A stretch of DNA of 64,000 nucleotides from Pseudoneurospora amorphoporcata (lineage: Eukaryota; Ascomycota; Sordariomycetes; Sordariales; Sordariaceae): assembly GCA_033297205.1 (NCBI GenBank), contig MU859063.1, positions 367,680-431,679 on the forward strand. The letters are read 5' to 3'. Below the pieces are notes generated by a model. The model was not told where the DNA came from. It did no database searches and saw only the letters and a list, made by a program, of their open reading frames with translations. Made by a program: the position numbers and the translations under genes. Below, piece by piece: positions 29,999 through 40,416 of this stretch; position 1 is the first letter of the stretch, and each line of letters starts with the position of its first letter.

Positions 29999-31735
29999 CG
30001 TCGTTAGGTGTAAGTGGTTTGGATGAACTGCGGGATGGGATAATTCTGTTACTTCATGTTAGTTTCATGAGCCTCTGCCTTTCTCTTCATCTTCGCGGCT
30101 TTGTGTATGGAAAGTCATAAACTGAGGTGGGATATCTGGACGGACTCGCGCAAACTCACCCAAGAATCGTGTTCGTCTGAACTCTGAAGATACCGAGAGG
30201 GAGAATTGTAGTTACAGGGAAGCAGCCTGACGGAACAAATCCAGAAGATCGCCGAACTTTATACCTTGGAGCTTATTTTAAGCTTCCGTCGTTTCAGACC
30301 GCTTTAGTTCTCAAGATGTTCTGGAATCCCCGCAACCGATGCTGTGCTAATGCAGGTGGTGTTGTTGAACTTGAAACTTCGTGTTCTTGCAATGGCGAAT
30401 GGGCGGTATAGGCTTTTCGTCCAGTCGGTCGTCGATGTGGATTCCGAATCGGTCTCTGCCTCGTCGTCTCTTTTCCTCACCCAAGCTCCCGTTTGAAACC
30501 CGTTTGTTGGTAATGGAGAGAGGAGGGGGAATAGAAGCAGTTTCGGAATCGCAGACAACAAGATCGGCTAGGAAAGGCGGTAAGAGTCGATAGCATCACA
30601 GTAGTCGCATTCCAGTTTCCAACGGCGGCAAGCAAGCAAGCAGAGCAGCGCGTGGTAAAAGTGGGCGGTGGGCGAGCAAAGCAAAGCAAGAAATAGTCAA
30701 GTCACAGACCTGCCCAATTCACCCCGCCACCTTCTTTACCATTTGCTTACAACCAGCATTTCGTAGGTCAAAAAAGCCTGCCTAGCTGTAAGGCGCATCG
30801 TAAGTGGTCTCAGGGCAGAGAAAAGAAGAAGGCTGGTAAACAGCCGGAGCGTCGTACCTTGCGGGCCCCGCCAAGTTTGACGTTAGGGCGCGTCCTCCGG
30901 TTGGCGTTCGGTCGACATTTGGCTGATCGGATGGACAGGGGTAACATTCGGTTGCTTTGGGTGGACACGGGCCACTCATTCGTCCGCATTTAGAAACACA
31001 GGACTTGGAAGCTAGTCACCACCGTCAGGTACTTGGAGCTGTTACCCCTGGCGGGAGCTGACGGGAGCATCTTCAACATGTGCAAATCACTCCAGGTTTT
31101 CAACGCAGAGATCTATAATGATATTCCAGATCCTAGCTATGTCAGACCGCACTCCGTTGCTACACATGATAGTACAGGCCATCTCAAGCCCCCGCTCCCT
31201 GAACCCCGATGACCGCAAGCATGGTGATTATGCTGATGAAAGTGACGTGGCAGTTCCAGTGTAGGTAGCGGCCACAGAAATGAACAGACCCTTGTTGAAT
31301 AGATTGGAACGTGGGCGGAGACTCTGAAGGGCTTCCAGTCGCGCATTGCCACCGACGAAATTGTTGGCCGAGAAGGAAATAAATTGAGACCCTGCTTAAA
31401 ACAATGTGAACACCGAACAGCCGCGCGCCGAAACCCAACTTGCGCATTCGACAATATTTTGAACAAAAAAAAATCGGAAGAAACAAGAAGATGGTCCTAG
31501 CCGGGCGGGCGGTGAGTCGCTCCAGAAGTGATTCCTCAATCGAGGTACTGCTCATCGATTGTCGCTTATGAGGCCTCGTCAACTGGTGGTGAGTGATTGT
31601 GTCAACAGACGATCCAAGCCACCTTGAACCAGGTGAAGAACGTGGAGGACATTACTTCCGGGATCGACGGTCGCTTCGCCGCCGAACAGGAGGGGGTGCC
31701 GACTCGAGTTTTTCAGGAATAGCCACCTCGGTCTT
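29825..31735. other. Spacer upstream of the small membrane gene
   Basis: About 1.9 kb. The left end has a (GTT)n tract (about 29968-29998), probably in the leader or promoter of the 61-residue gene. The right end is the 3' region of HP1. Short open frames near 30304-30561 and 31184-31582 lack codon bias and are not called. Confidence 0.45.
29968..29998. repeat. (TTG)n trinucleotide tract
   Basis: About ten uninterrupted TTG/GTT triplets about 150 bp upstream of the small membrane protein start (AAC repeats in its sense strand). Confidence 0.9.
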
Positions 31736-32713
31736 CTAGTGCGAGACGCTGGCCTCGCGATCCTCGGAGTCCGGATCCCTCTTGATGATCCTCACATGTC
31801 GCTCATAAAATTGGAGCATCTAGCCACCGTTATCAGTCGGGACTCCTGAGACGGATTCAGAAGGGGGCAGAACATACCTTTTGGGGGCACCTCTTGTAAA
31901 TGACGTCGGTTGTATGCTGGGTCTTATGACCATTCTTCCACGTCAGATACACCATGAGCTTGTGTGTCTCCTCATCTTCGCAGGCATCGAGTTGAGCGAT
32001 ATGCTCTTCCCAGCTTCCCGCTGGTGGCTTCCAGACCGCAATCTTGGCTGTTTGCGGTTCCTCCGAGTCAAGAGGATGGTCGCCGTTCTTTCTCGACCGC
32101 TTGTTACTGCTGGCTTGAGGTGTGCTAGAGTTAGAGGAAGGACGGCCACGCTTCTTTGTTTTTTGCGCCACAGCGGCGGCTTCGAAAATCTTCTCCCGAC
32201 CGCCAATCTTCACGAAGTACTCCTTGAGCCTCTCCGAGGCGCCCTCTCTGTAACAAGCAAGATTGTATCAGCAAGACAGTACGACTCAAGGTTTGAACGT
32301 CCGCGACCCCTACCTCAACGTCTCCTCAGGCTCCCAGGTCTGGTCAGACTTCTTCTCATAACCCTCCCACTTCACGAGGAAGAGGGGCTCATTCTGTAGT
32401 TGCGTGTTAGTACAGTGTGCTAGGTGAGGTTCGGTGCAACAATGTAGCGTACATCGTCGTTGAGCATATGGTCGAGGATTTTCTCCACAACGTAGACATC
32501 CTCCTCGACATCGTCTTCCTCGTCGTCCTCAGCGCCCTCCTCAGCGCCATCTCCGTTCTGCTCTTCGTCCTCGAAATCCTCGGGCTCGGGAATGGAGTAC
32601 TTCGCAGATTTCTTGTCTCGCGACCTCTTGCTGCTCGACGTGGCGGAACGAGTGTCGAACTCAACGTCGGAGGCAGCCTCCTCGTCGCTAAGAGCTGAAG
32701 GGTCGTATGGCAT
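31736..32713 (-). CDS. hpo: Heterochromatin protein 1 (chromo + chromoshadow)
   Basis: Reader of H3K9 methylation that nucleates heterochromatin and, in Neurospora, recruits the DNA methylation machinery. Four exons on the minus strand: 32713-32453, 32393-32314, 32247-31878 and 31819-31736, total 264 residues. Introns are 59, 66 and 58 nt with GTACGC, GTAGGG and GTATGT donors. After an acidic N-terminus the chromodomain (about 70-130) starts EDVYVVEKIL and continues FLVKWEGYE and TWEPEETL, supplying the aromatic cage (Tyr, Trp and Trp/Tyr). A basic hinge (KKRGRPSS, NKRSRKNG) follows. The chromoshadow domain (about 190-255) contains WEEHIAQLDACE, VYLTWKNG and LQFYERHVRII. The symbol follows the Neurospora HP1 gene and rests on recognition of the protein, not on a search. 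Confidence 0.94.
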
Positions 32714-34007
32714 CTTACGAATGTATGTTTTCAACTTGGATCCGTGTGGGTATGCTACGGTTGGAGTGTCGCGACGGTCCAGACAGTGGCGCTACGAGGG
32801 GTGGTAGGATGGGCGAGCGCGACGCGAATTTGGGGGTTTCGGGTGCTAAAGGAACTATCTTGTGTTGGATTGGCCGGGCGGATGAAGAGCTGCGCAATGA
32901 TGTTGCTCGAGTGATATAGCTGATGCGAATAAGTTTCTACTTGAGAAATCGGAGAGAAAGGCAACCTCGTGTGGGCAGTCCTGGTACTAGTGCTGTCGAA
33001 CGGAGGAGATTCGGACAGTCTGCCGCAGTGTGCTAGAATCACCGCGCCGACGCGAAAAGAGTGGGGAAGGCAAGGAGGCTGAGGACCTGGTAGGCCTGTG
33101 GCGAGCTCGGGGCACGTGACCTCGCGTGGGAGAATTTGGAGGCAACTTGTGGCTGAGGCAATTCTGGTTGGTCAATCCCAAAAGTCTGGAATCGGCACGG
33201 CAGATCATTTGACGACTTAGTGACCTTGGCGCAATGATGTGTGCAGTGGCCGAAGAACTTGACACGCATACACGATAGAGTACCGAAACAAAAGGATGAT
33301 GAATGTGGTAGAAATACTCAACCCAATTCTTTCTGCCCACGGTTGATATGGTTCGAATTGCTCAGCGACGGAAGGCATGTGCGATTGACTTACACAATCA
33401 GATATCGCCTTTTTGGTGACGTCAGACGATCCACGGTATTAGCAAAACTTTTGAGCGCAATCTTCGTTCAGCGGCTCCTTCCAAACAGAAGCTTCCACTT
33501 CAAACTTCGGAAGAGATAGGCAACCAAGAGCTCTGCTTGTAATTCGGGCAAGTATGGTCTCGGATGGAAAACACTGTTTTCAGGCATCGTTGTTCAAACT
33601 CAACATGTTGTCCTCGCAAGCAGATAACAGAGCTCTCACTACATGAGATGATGAACAGCTCAAACTAAAAAAAAAAGCCGCCAATGCTGATTGTTCTTCT
33701 CTCCGCCGAGCAAGCGGTAGAACACACTACATGATAAGAGGCGCAACCAGCTGCAGGTGATGGAACACAAACCGCATAGAACCCTTTCAGTTTGCTTGAC
33801 GGCACAACTTTTGGTCGCCCTATGTGCAATGCTAATATGAAGGGTCGGTTTCAGAACTGACAAGGCAATCATATCGGAGATGGACGACATGGTTGAAAGC
33901 ATCGCATGGAACTCAAAGTCTTGCGTAGATAGAGTGATAGGAACGGGCTCCCTTAGGTCAGTGGTCTGGGTTTGGGTTTGGGTTGGGATGATGGCGCGGT
34001 TGGATGT

Positions 34008-34213
34008 CTTTAGCGGTGAAAATGTATCCTTTTTGCCAAGAACACCCCTCTACTTCCAGTACTTGGTAGCCTTCCAAAATTTCGCCAAGAGCGCGCAAAA
34101 ACTAGTCAAACCCAGGTATATGTGTGGCCAAGAAGTATCTGTGGATAAAAATAGCGCCAACCGATTGGGCAAAAGACGATCTTGGCAAAAAGGATACATT
34201 TTCACCGCTAAAG
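34008..34213. mobile_element. MITE-like element with 34-bp perfect terminal inverted repeats
   Basis: The left end 34008-34041 (CTTTAGCGGTGAAAATG onward, ending CCAAGA) is the exact reverse complement of the right end 34180-34213. The two ends enclose 138 bp with no coding capacity. The 7-mer TTGGATG occurs just outside both ends (34000-34006 and 34217-34223), a candidate target-site duplication although 1 and 3 bases separate it from the perfect arms. Size, perfect ends and lack of a gene fit a non-autonomous DNA transposon. The family is not recognised. Confidence 0.72.
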
Positions 34214-34289
34214 GGATTGGATGATTAACGCTAGAACGCGGCTCGGGTGGCTCGTGCCCGACTGGGCGAGGAGACGAGAGAAGGACTGA

Positions 34290-34307
34290 GCCGCGACCGA
34301 TCGCGGC
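34290..34307. repeat. Perfect 7-bp GC hairpin
   Basis: GCCGCGA, a four-base loop CCGA, then TCGCGGC. Intergenic, about 75 bp right of the MITE-like element. It may be chance. Confidence 0.6.
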
Positions 34308-35554
34308 GATAGATCGGGATATTGCCAAAGACTTCCCAGGGTATTACCTATCAATATCCCGGTATACCTATGCCCAGCTGTGCCTCCTTTCCAAGGTAAT
34401 GATACGAGACAGCGTCAAGTACTGCAATATAGGTATGTGACAGAGCTGAGCTCAGCTGTGTTCATGGACCTTGAGTTTGGTCGAAACAACCGCAATTTGA
34501 AGGTGCATCTTTTGCGCAGATGCAAATTCTCCACTGCAGGTGCAACCGGGCCGTTCCTGGATCTGATAAGGTACCATGGCCTTACAAAGAACGAAGCTGA
34601 TGCTGTGAGCACATTGCATCAAGAAGAGATGGAAGAATGAAATACAGCGACAAGTGCGGAGTGATAACAACATGATCTTGTTTGTACTGTAAGGAAATTG
34701 TCTTGAGCATCTGGTAGCCACGCTCGAAAATGAGCTAGTGAAAATAATGCCAAGCCCAGGCAAGGATGGTGTACAGAAAAGGTACAGCTGCCTTCCCTGT
34801 TTACAGCTCGGCGTAAGGGCCCTGGCAGCTTTTAGTGTACAGTACCCTCTATACTGTGCGCAAAGAGCAGAACAGAAACGGAGAGGATCATGTTCCCGTC
34901 CCCAATTAAAGTTTACATCTGGGGCCCCGGCCCGCTCATGAATTGGACGCGATATCTTGAACTTGTCATCCCCAAAGCCAGCTGGGACCCATTCGCTTGG
35001 GACAACTCTCATTGCATTACAGCACATTCCTACTGACCCAGCCAGGCTCTGAATCCATTTGTGCAACAATGAGCATGGACGGCAGTTCCCGTCCTCGACC
35101 ATCATCACCAAGACAACCATAACTTCACATCCTTACTTCACCCACAGCTTATTACGGTGCGCGCATATCAGAGTTTGATCACATCTCAACCCGAGGGGTC
35201 GCTAGCTTCCGCACATTCATCTGATAACTCACGTTGAGGAACTGTTCCCCTCGCGCCGAGACAGCGTAACAAAATTCTCACGGGAGCACCGTCACAATTT
35301 CCGAACCCCGAGATCAGAGGTCCGGCTCCACTTCCGACTTGCTGGATTTCTCAACCAACAGAGCACTTCACCAATACTGCGCAATCCCAATTGCGCGTCG
35401 CGGCGTAGCCCCATTGTCATCGCAGCTGAAGCTCTTTCATCCGAGCTCGGAACCCGGAATCTCGTGACCATACCGCAGTTACCGTTCCGGAAAGAAACTC
35501 CGCATCTCCGGGACCGGCACCGGCACCAGCCCGGAACCAAATCAAACAGGCAAA

Positions 35555-37587
35555 ATGGCCGAGTCAGAAACACCAGCTCCCTCGGTTGAGTCAACCCCGA
35601 ATGGCCCAAAGCACATCAAGGACAAAAAGTGCCCTTGGTGCGGCACGCCATTTACTTCATCCTCCCTTGGCCGCCATCTCGACCTATACATCAGACCTAA
35701 TAATCCCAAACAGCCTGACGGCATTCACGATGTCACGGCTATCAGACGCCTTCGCGGCACGATAACTAGGAGGAGAACAAAGGGTACCTCCAGGCGACCA
35801 CACGGCTCAGCATCTGCTGCCGGCAGTGAAACACCGGGAGCACCTTCCAAGGACGGCATCAGTCCTGCCCCCTCCGACATCGTCCAGTCTCCGGCTCCGA
35901 CTGCCACCCAGAGAAATCGGGGAAGTGTGAGCACGGCGTTTGGGAGAAGTCACCCCTTCAACACTCCTTGGGAGGTGACCGGAGTTATTGACTTTTCCCA
36001 AAGAAGCAACGGCGTTGCTTCACATCCGGAAGAGAGGCAGGCTCTCCCAGATGGCCCGACGACGCAGGCCCCTGGACCACCACCGCCGCCACCGCATACG
36101 TCTTCTTTTGGCCAACAGCCTTTGCATCACCAACCTGATCCGAGGCAACTGATTCAAGATGCCCAGGACACGGCGAGAGCGGCCGAGCTTGCCTTGCGTG
36201 AGATGGTTTGCTCCTGGAGGGCTGCCAAGTAAGTTATCCCGTTATAACCCATAGTCCGGCATGGTGCTAACATGCATCTGAAAGATTACATATCGATGTT
36301 CACTCGATGCCTTTTGAATTTGACCCTCTAGCTCTTGATTTCCCTGCCCTCGTCCTCCACTGCCTCGAACCACCACCCACCATATTCTCCTCCACCTTCT
36401 ACCCGACCTCCACTTCATGGTCTCTTCAGCCGCCCGGATGGGACCAGTTCAAAGCCCTCGAGAGCCACTTCCAGGAAGAGTTCAAGAAATGGCGCATCAA
36501 CTGCAAAGCCGCCACCACCGCCGTCAACGAGGACCTTAGCTACCCGCCGCCCGTCAACTTTGTCAAGGTGGACATCAAGGAAGCCATCCGGCGCTCCGAA
36601 ACCATTAACAAGTCCCTTGAAAAAGCCGTCGCGGAGCACCTGAGGAAGAGCTTTGGCGTCTGGGAAGCCTCGAGCCAGTTCGACCGCGAAAAGATGTGGC
36701 AGCTCGAGCTGGCGCGCAGCGTGGCCCGCAAGCAAAAGGAGATCAACACCCTCAAAGAAGAACAGCACCGCATCAAGCAGGAGAACAACAACCTCAAACA
36801 GCAGATCGAACACCTCAACATGCTCCAGCAGCCGCGCGAGTACAAGCTGCAGACTCCCGCTACGATTCCAATTGAGAAGAAGCTGACTGATTACATGTCT
36901 CAGCTGATGGTCGTGCATGGAGTGTCTGGCGTGGGACTGGAGCCCAAACATCGCCATGAGGATCTTAACACGATATGTAAGGGAGCTATTGATCGCTGGA
37001 AGAAGGTGGTCCAGTCTGGACGGCAAGGTCCACCGGCACCGGCTCAGGAACAGCAACAGCAACAAAGACCTATGATGAACGGTCCGCCGCCAACGCTGCC
37101 ATCACCACCACCGCCGCCGCAGCCGATTGTGCAACAAAATGATGGCATGCACCACCAGCCACAACACCAGCCCCAGCAGCAGCCTGTATACCAACCTGTA
37201 ACTGAACCTCAATTTCCTCAAGCCACGCAGTCTGTGCCTGGAGGTGGGCCCTCATCCCATAATCCTATTCCAAGCTACTACTCAGCGGTAGCAGCCGATT
37301 ACGCCGCGAGGAGCGCTTCGAACTCGTCAAACGAAGCTCTGCAGCAACCTCAGAACAATACGCATGTTATAAGAGACGACGAAGATGATGATAACGATGG
37401 CGAAGAGGGCGAGGAAGGGGAGGAGGGCGAGGAGGGAGACGATGGTGAAGAGGAGGAGGAATACAACGAAGACGCTGAAATGGCCGGCACAGAGGAATTA
37501 CAACGGCCGAACACGCAAACGCAGCCGCAAACTGAAGGGTCATCAGGAGGTACTGGTGGTGGGGGGGAGGCAATGAGCACAGACTAG
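35555..37587 (+). CDS. Fungal protein of unknown function with N-terminal CxxC/HH zinc-finger-like motif
   Basis: Two exons (35555-36228 and 36285-37587) joined across a 56-nt intron (GTAAGT...GCTAAC...AAAG) give 658 residues. Near the N-terminus Cys26, Cys29, His41 and His58 lie in a conserved-looking block (CPWCGTPF, LGRHLDLYI, GIHDV) that could bind zinc. I recall similar N-termini in uncharacterised ascomycete proteins, but the role is unknown. A Ser/Pro-rich linker follows. A predicted helical region (about 250-400) includes a charged coiled-coil-like stretch (RKQKEINTLKEEQHRIK). The C-terminus is Gln/Pro-rich and then strongly acidic (runs of EEGEEGEEG), ending MSTD. The composition suggests a nuclear, chromatin- or RNA-associated protein, which is inference. 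Confidence 0.85.
37380..37460. repeat. Acidic low-complexity coding tract (GAG/GAT/GAA)
   Basis: Purine-rich triplets encode consecutive Asp and Glu with regular Gly (EEGEEGEEG), near the C-terminus of the zinc-finger-like protein. Likely variable in length. Confidence 0.8.
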
Positions 37588-39135
37588 AAGTCCTTTGATG
37601 CACCTAGGACTCCCGAACGTAAGCCTTCAGGTCCTCCTTCCCGGCCCGGACCCGAAACGGTTTCCTCAAGTTCCACCGACGAAGAGTGTAGCCTGGCACT
37701 ATCGCCTTCCGCCGCTCGTGCCAACCGAATTCGGTTACGTAGAGTGAAGGAAAAAGCTGGGAATGAGAAGTATTACTCAGGAGTATTACCGCAGGAAGAG
37801 TTTTGAATAGCTGCATAGTGCAAATTAGCTACTCACGCGCATAGATAGATGCGTACCTACAAGTAGGCAGGCTGTGCTCACTTTGAGCTGTCGTACTTTG
37901 TTGACATGCATAAACTGCTACCGATGGGAGATGGGAGAGTACAGTGGCAACGGAATATATTTATAACTGAGCCCAGAAGTGAGCCCGGCGGGTGGGAGTG
38001 GGGAGGAGGAAGAAATTATGCTTGATGCGCCCCCATTCGTAGTTCAAGTCGGGATTAAATGTGTATACAGTCTAATTGTCTGTTGCCAAGTAGATGCCGG
38101 GGACACTATTAGCCGCCCTTGGGTTATGATGTTGCCGGACGATAGTTAACAGCGTAATAATATTCACATCACCAGTGCCGCAACACTTCGTCTCTCTCTC
38201 TCTCCTACTGTCCTCTTTTTTAATTCTTCTCACTTCTCATTAATCCTCTATCTACCTTAGTCCTCTTCACTCCTCTCTTCGCTCCTCTCCTCACTCCTCA
38301 CCAAATCAGTTCAGTGACGTAAAGTGAAGCACTGTTGATCGATGGTCTGAACGGCCGGCCATTCTTGTTACACAGTGTCAGGTGGAATTCCCCCACCAAC
38401 CTCCTGTAAGTAATGCTTATATTCTTTCTAAAGTCGGGAGATACATTGAATAGATACAATCAACTGGTCTGTGGAGAGATTATAGGTAAAGGGCAAAAGG
38501 TACCAAGGACTATACAAAAAGGCTTGCTCGCTGTCTTAGCTCGCTTCGGTCTAGTAAAATCAACAAGACAAAGTAAGGACGTGTTGCGAAATGGTATCAT
38601 CTTCAACGCTTTCCAACCTACGCTGGGCTGAAAAACATCTTGGGGGGCGTGAAGTGATATCACCAAAGCCATATATATCCTGACAGCAGCAAAGAAGAGC
38701 AGCGCCAAAAGGAGCCAAGTAGCAATGAGGAGTGATGTGATGATTAAGGTGAACAAAACCTCCTTATCCAAATCGTGGGCGAGAGCTGCGCGCATAGCCA
38801 AACAAAGAGAGGCCCCCATGCTTCCATCAAGGGTTAAAGAAAAATCAATCCATCCATCATCCTTAATAGCGGAAGTGAACCTTGGTGTTCATGTTCATTC
38901 ATTTCCCGCGTAGATCAAAAAGCCAAAACCGTAAACGCCATCTACCCGCTTTCTCCCCACCTCAAAATCTTTCCCCATATCCAAAATCAGGTATCTCGCT
39001 CTTCTACTTTTCTCTCTTTCTAAAAGAAAATACTGAAAGTCAGCTACCCGAAGCTACCACACTGCTTGGAGGCACAACCTCGAGGAGCGCAACAAAGTCA
39101 TTCATGTCGTGCGTAGGAGACCAGCATTTGAGCAT
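37588..39135. other. Convergent spacer with an orphan pyrimidine tract
   Basis: About 1.55 kb between convergent 3' ends, so no promoter is expected. Yet a strong C/T-rich tract at 38186-38301, typical of Neurospora promoters and leaders, is followed by a GTAAGT donor-like site near 38405. No protein-coding frame with codon bias was found. A 119-codon minus frame (38460-38819) has a hydrophobic stretch but no bias. Confidence 0.5.
38186..38301 (+). promoter_or_regulatory. Orphan pyrimidine-rich promoter-like tract
   Basis: A CT-dominated stretch (CTCTCTCTC start, repeated ACTCCTC/TCCTC units) resembles the pyrimidine-rich start regions of expressed filamentous-fungal genes. It sits in a convergent spacer where no annotated gene needs a plus-strand promoter. 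Function is inferred only from composition. Confidence 0.4.
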
Positions 39136-40416
39136 CTAGCTCTGTTGTGTCGTCTGCTCGGTCGAGCTTGAGGGGGTATTTGTCCCGTCGGCGGTTGTTG
39201 GCTTCTCCTTCTCCTTGTCTTTGCCTCCTGTTGATGAGGATTCGTTGTTCTTCTTCTTGCTGGACTTCTCGTTTCGGAACAAGCCGTGCTCTTCAATGTA
39301 CTAGATGCAAACTATCATTAGGGTCAAGTGCCGACATGTTAACTAGTCGATGATAACATACCTCAACAACAGGATCGGGGATGAGATACCGCACGCTCAG
39401 ATCCTTCTTCAAGAAAAGACGGACTTTGGTGGAGCTATGGTACGACAAGTTTTGCGTGTCAGTCAACTCGCCACTAGCTTCACCCGATGTGGTGTGGTGG
39501 TACAAGGGGTCCCCTAAGGGTCCCTTCCTACCGGGGATCGACGAACCTGATGTCATTTTGTATCACCTGGCTGATGACCCAAATGTTATCTTCGTACTGT
39601 CTCAGCGTAGCAAGCGCTTCGTCGATATCGGTTCCCGAGCGCTCAATGATGAAGGCGCCGTACTGGCCGAGAATGACTCCCAAATCGACCGGCGACCAAA
39701 GACCGGGCTCTCCTGTACAAAGGGTCAGCTTGTGCAACGATACACGGCGATATCCACCATCCCTAAGTAGGTGGCGTGTGGGAGCAGAGAAGGCTGCCAT
39801 ACCCATTGACATGACCAAATCCGCGCCAGCGAGAAGCGCAATCTTGGCCTTCCTCCGCACACCATCGGTGCCCTCGATACCACCCAGCACGGTGTTGATC
39901 TCGTGGTCAAAGTGTCGAAGCACCCGGGCTGTGGGCACGTAAGCGGGCTCGCCGTTTTCGTCGCAGGTGACCGTCTCGTACGGGTCGACCATTAGCCAGG
40001 ATGAGTGCTCAACGGCACGGGAGCACATCTCCACGCGGTGATGGCCGGGCGCTAAGCCAGCCTTCTTGTACGCATCGCTGACGGGGGAGAGGTAGCCGCC
40101 GCAGACTTCGAAGCTGGTGTTGAATCGGACAAAGTCGGAGGCCATTTCGAACATGCGGAGATGGAGGAATGTGATGGCTGTATATCAGAAAGTGTTAATG
40201 AAGTTCGTTTCTAACAGTGTACATACTATTCGAGAACTTACGGGAGAAAGACCCGCAAGCCACGAGGACCAAGGGTGTCCTCCCAGGCTGTGTTTGCCGG
40301 AGCTTTAGCTTGGCCTGGGGAAAGGTATAGGGCACCATGGTGCTGCCAGTCGAGGCTTGCTCAGGAGGAGGATAGGTAACGGGAGTCGCCATGCCCGTCG
40401 AAGATTGGGAAGACAT
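39136..40416 (-). CDS. Nicotinamide/nicotinate mononucleotide adenylyltransferase
   Basis: Condenses NMN or NaMN with ATP to form NAD or NaAD, the common last-but-one or last step of NAD synthesis. Five exons: 40416-40242, 40177-39803, 39712-39547, 39434-39362 and 39300-39136, total 317 residues. Introns are 64, 90, 112 and 61 nt. The splice between exons 1 and 2 rebuilds the nucleotide-binding motif GSFSPITFLHLRMFEMA (about 55-71). Further family blocks are DPYETVTCDENG, LLAGADLVMSMGEPGLWSP, FIIERSGTDID and NDISSTKVRLFLKKDLSVRYLIPDPV with its catalytic S-x-R motif. The short tail is Lys/Ser/Thr-rich. Intron 2 (39802-39713) is a multiple of three with no stop, so retention would insert 30 residues. 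Confidence 0.95.

Larger units (their letters stand above)
32714..35554. other. 2.8-kb spacer between divergent HP1 and zinc-finger-like genes
   Basis: Contains the HP1 promoter at the left and the promoter of the next gene at the right. Between them lie a MITE-like element (34008-34213) and a small perfect hairpin (34290-34307). A 222-codon minus-strand open frame (34452-35120) shows no codon bias or domain and is not called. Confidence 0.5.

Noticed and set aside
30304..30561. 85-codon minus-strand frame with a signal-peptide-like start
   Set aside because: Short, no codon bias, and overlaps another equally good frame. Not supportable.
33340..33380. GGTTCGAATTGC resembling a tRNA T-loop
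   Set aside because: No matching acceptor, D-arm or anticodon arm upstream at tRNA spacing.
34452..35120. 222-codon minus-strand open frame between HP1 and the zinc-finger-like gene
   Set aside because: No codon bias, no recognisable domain. Composition looks like translated spacer.
37604..37816. 70-codon minus-strand frame after the zinc-finger-like gene
   Set aside because: Lies in the expected 3' untranslated region, with no domain and no bias.
38460..38819. 119-codon minus-strand frame with a hydrophobic segment
   Set aside because: The hydrophobic stretch looked like a membrane helix, but codon use is unbiased and there is no supporting promoter on that strand.
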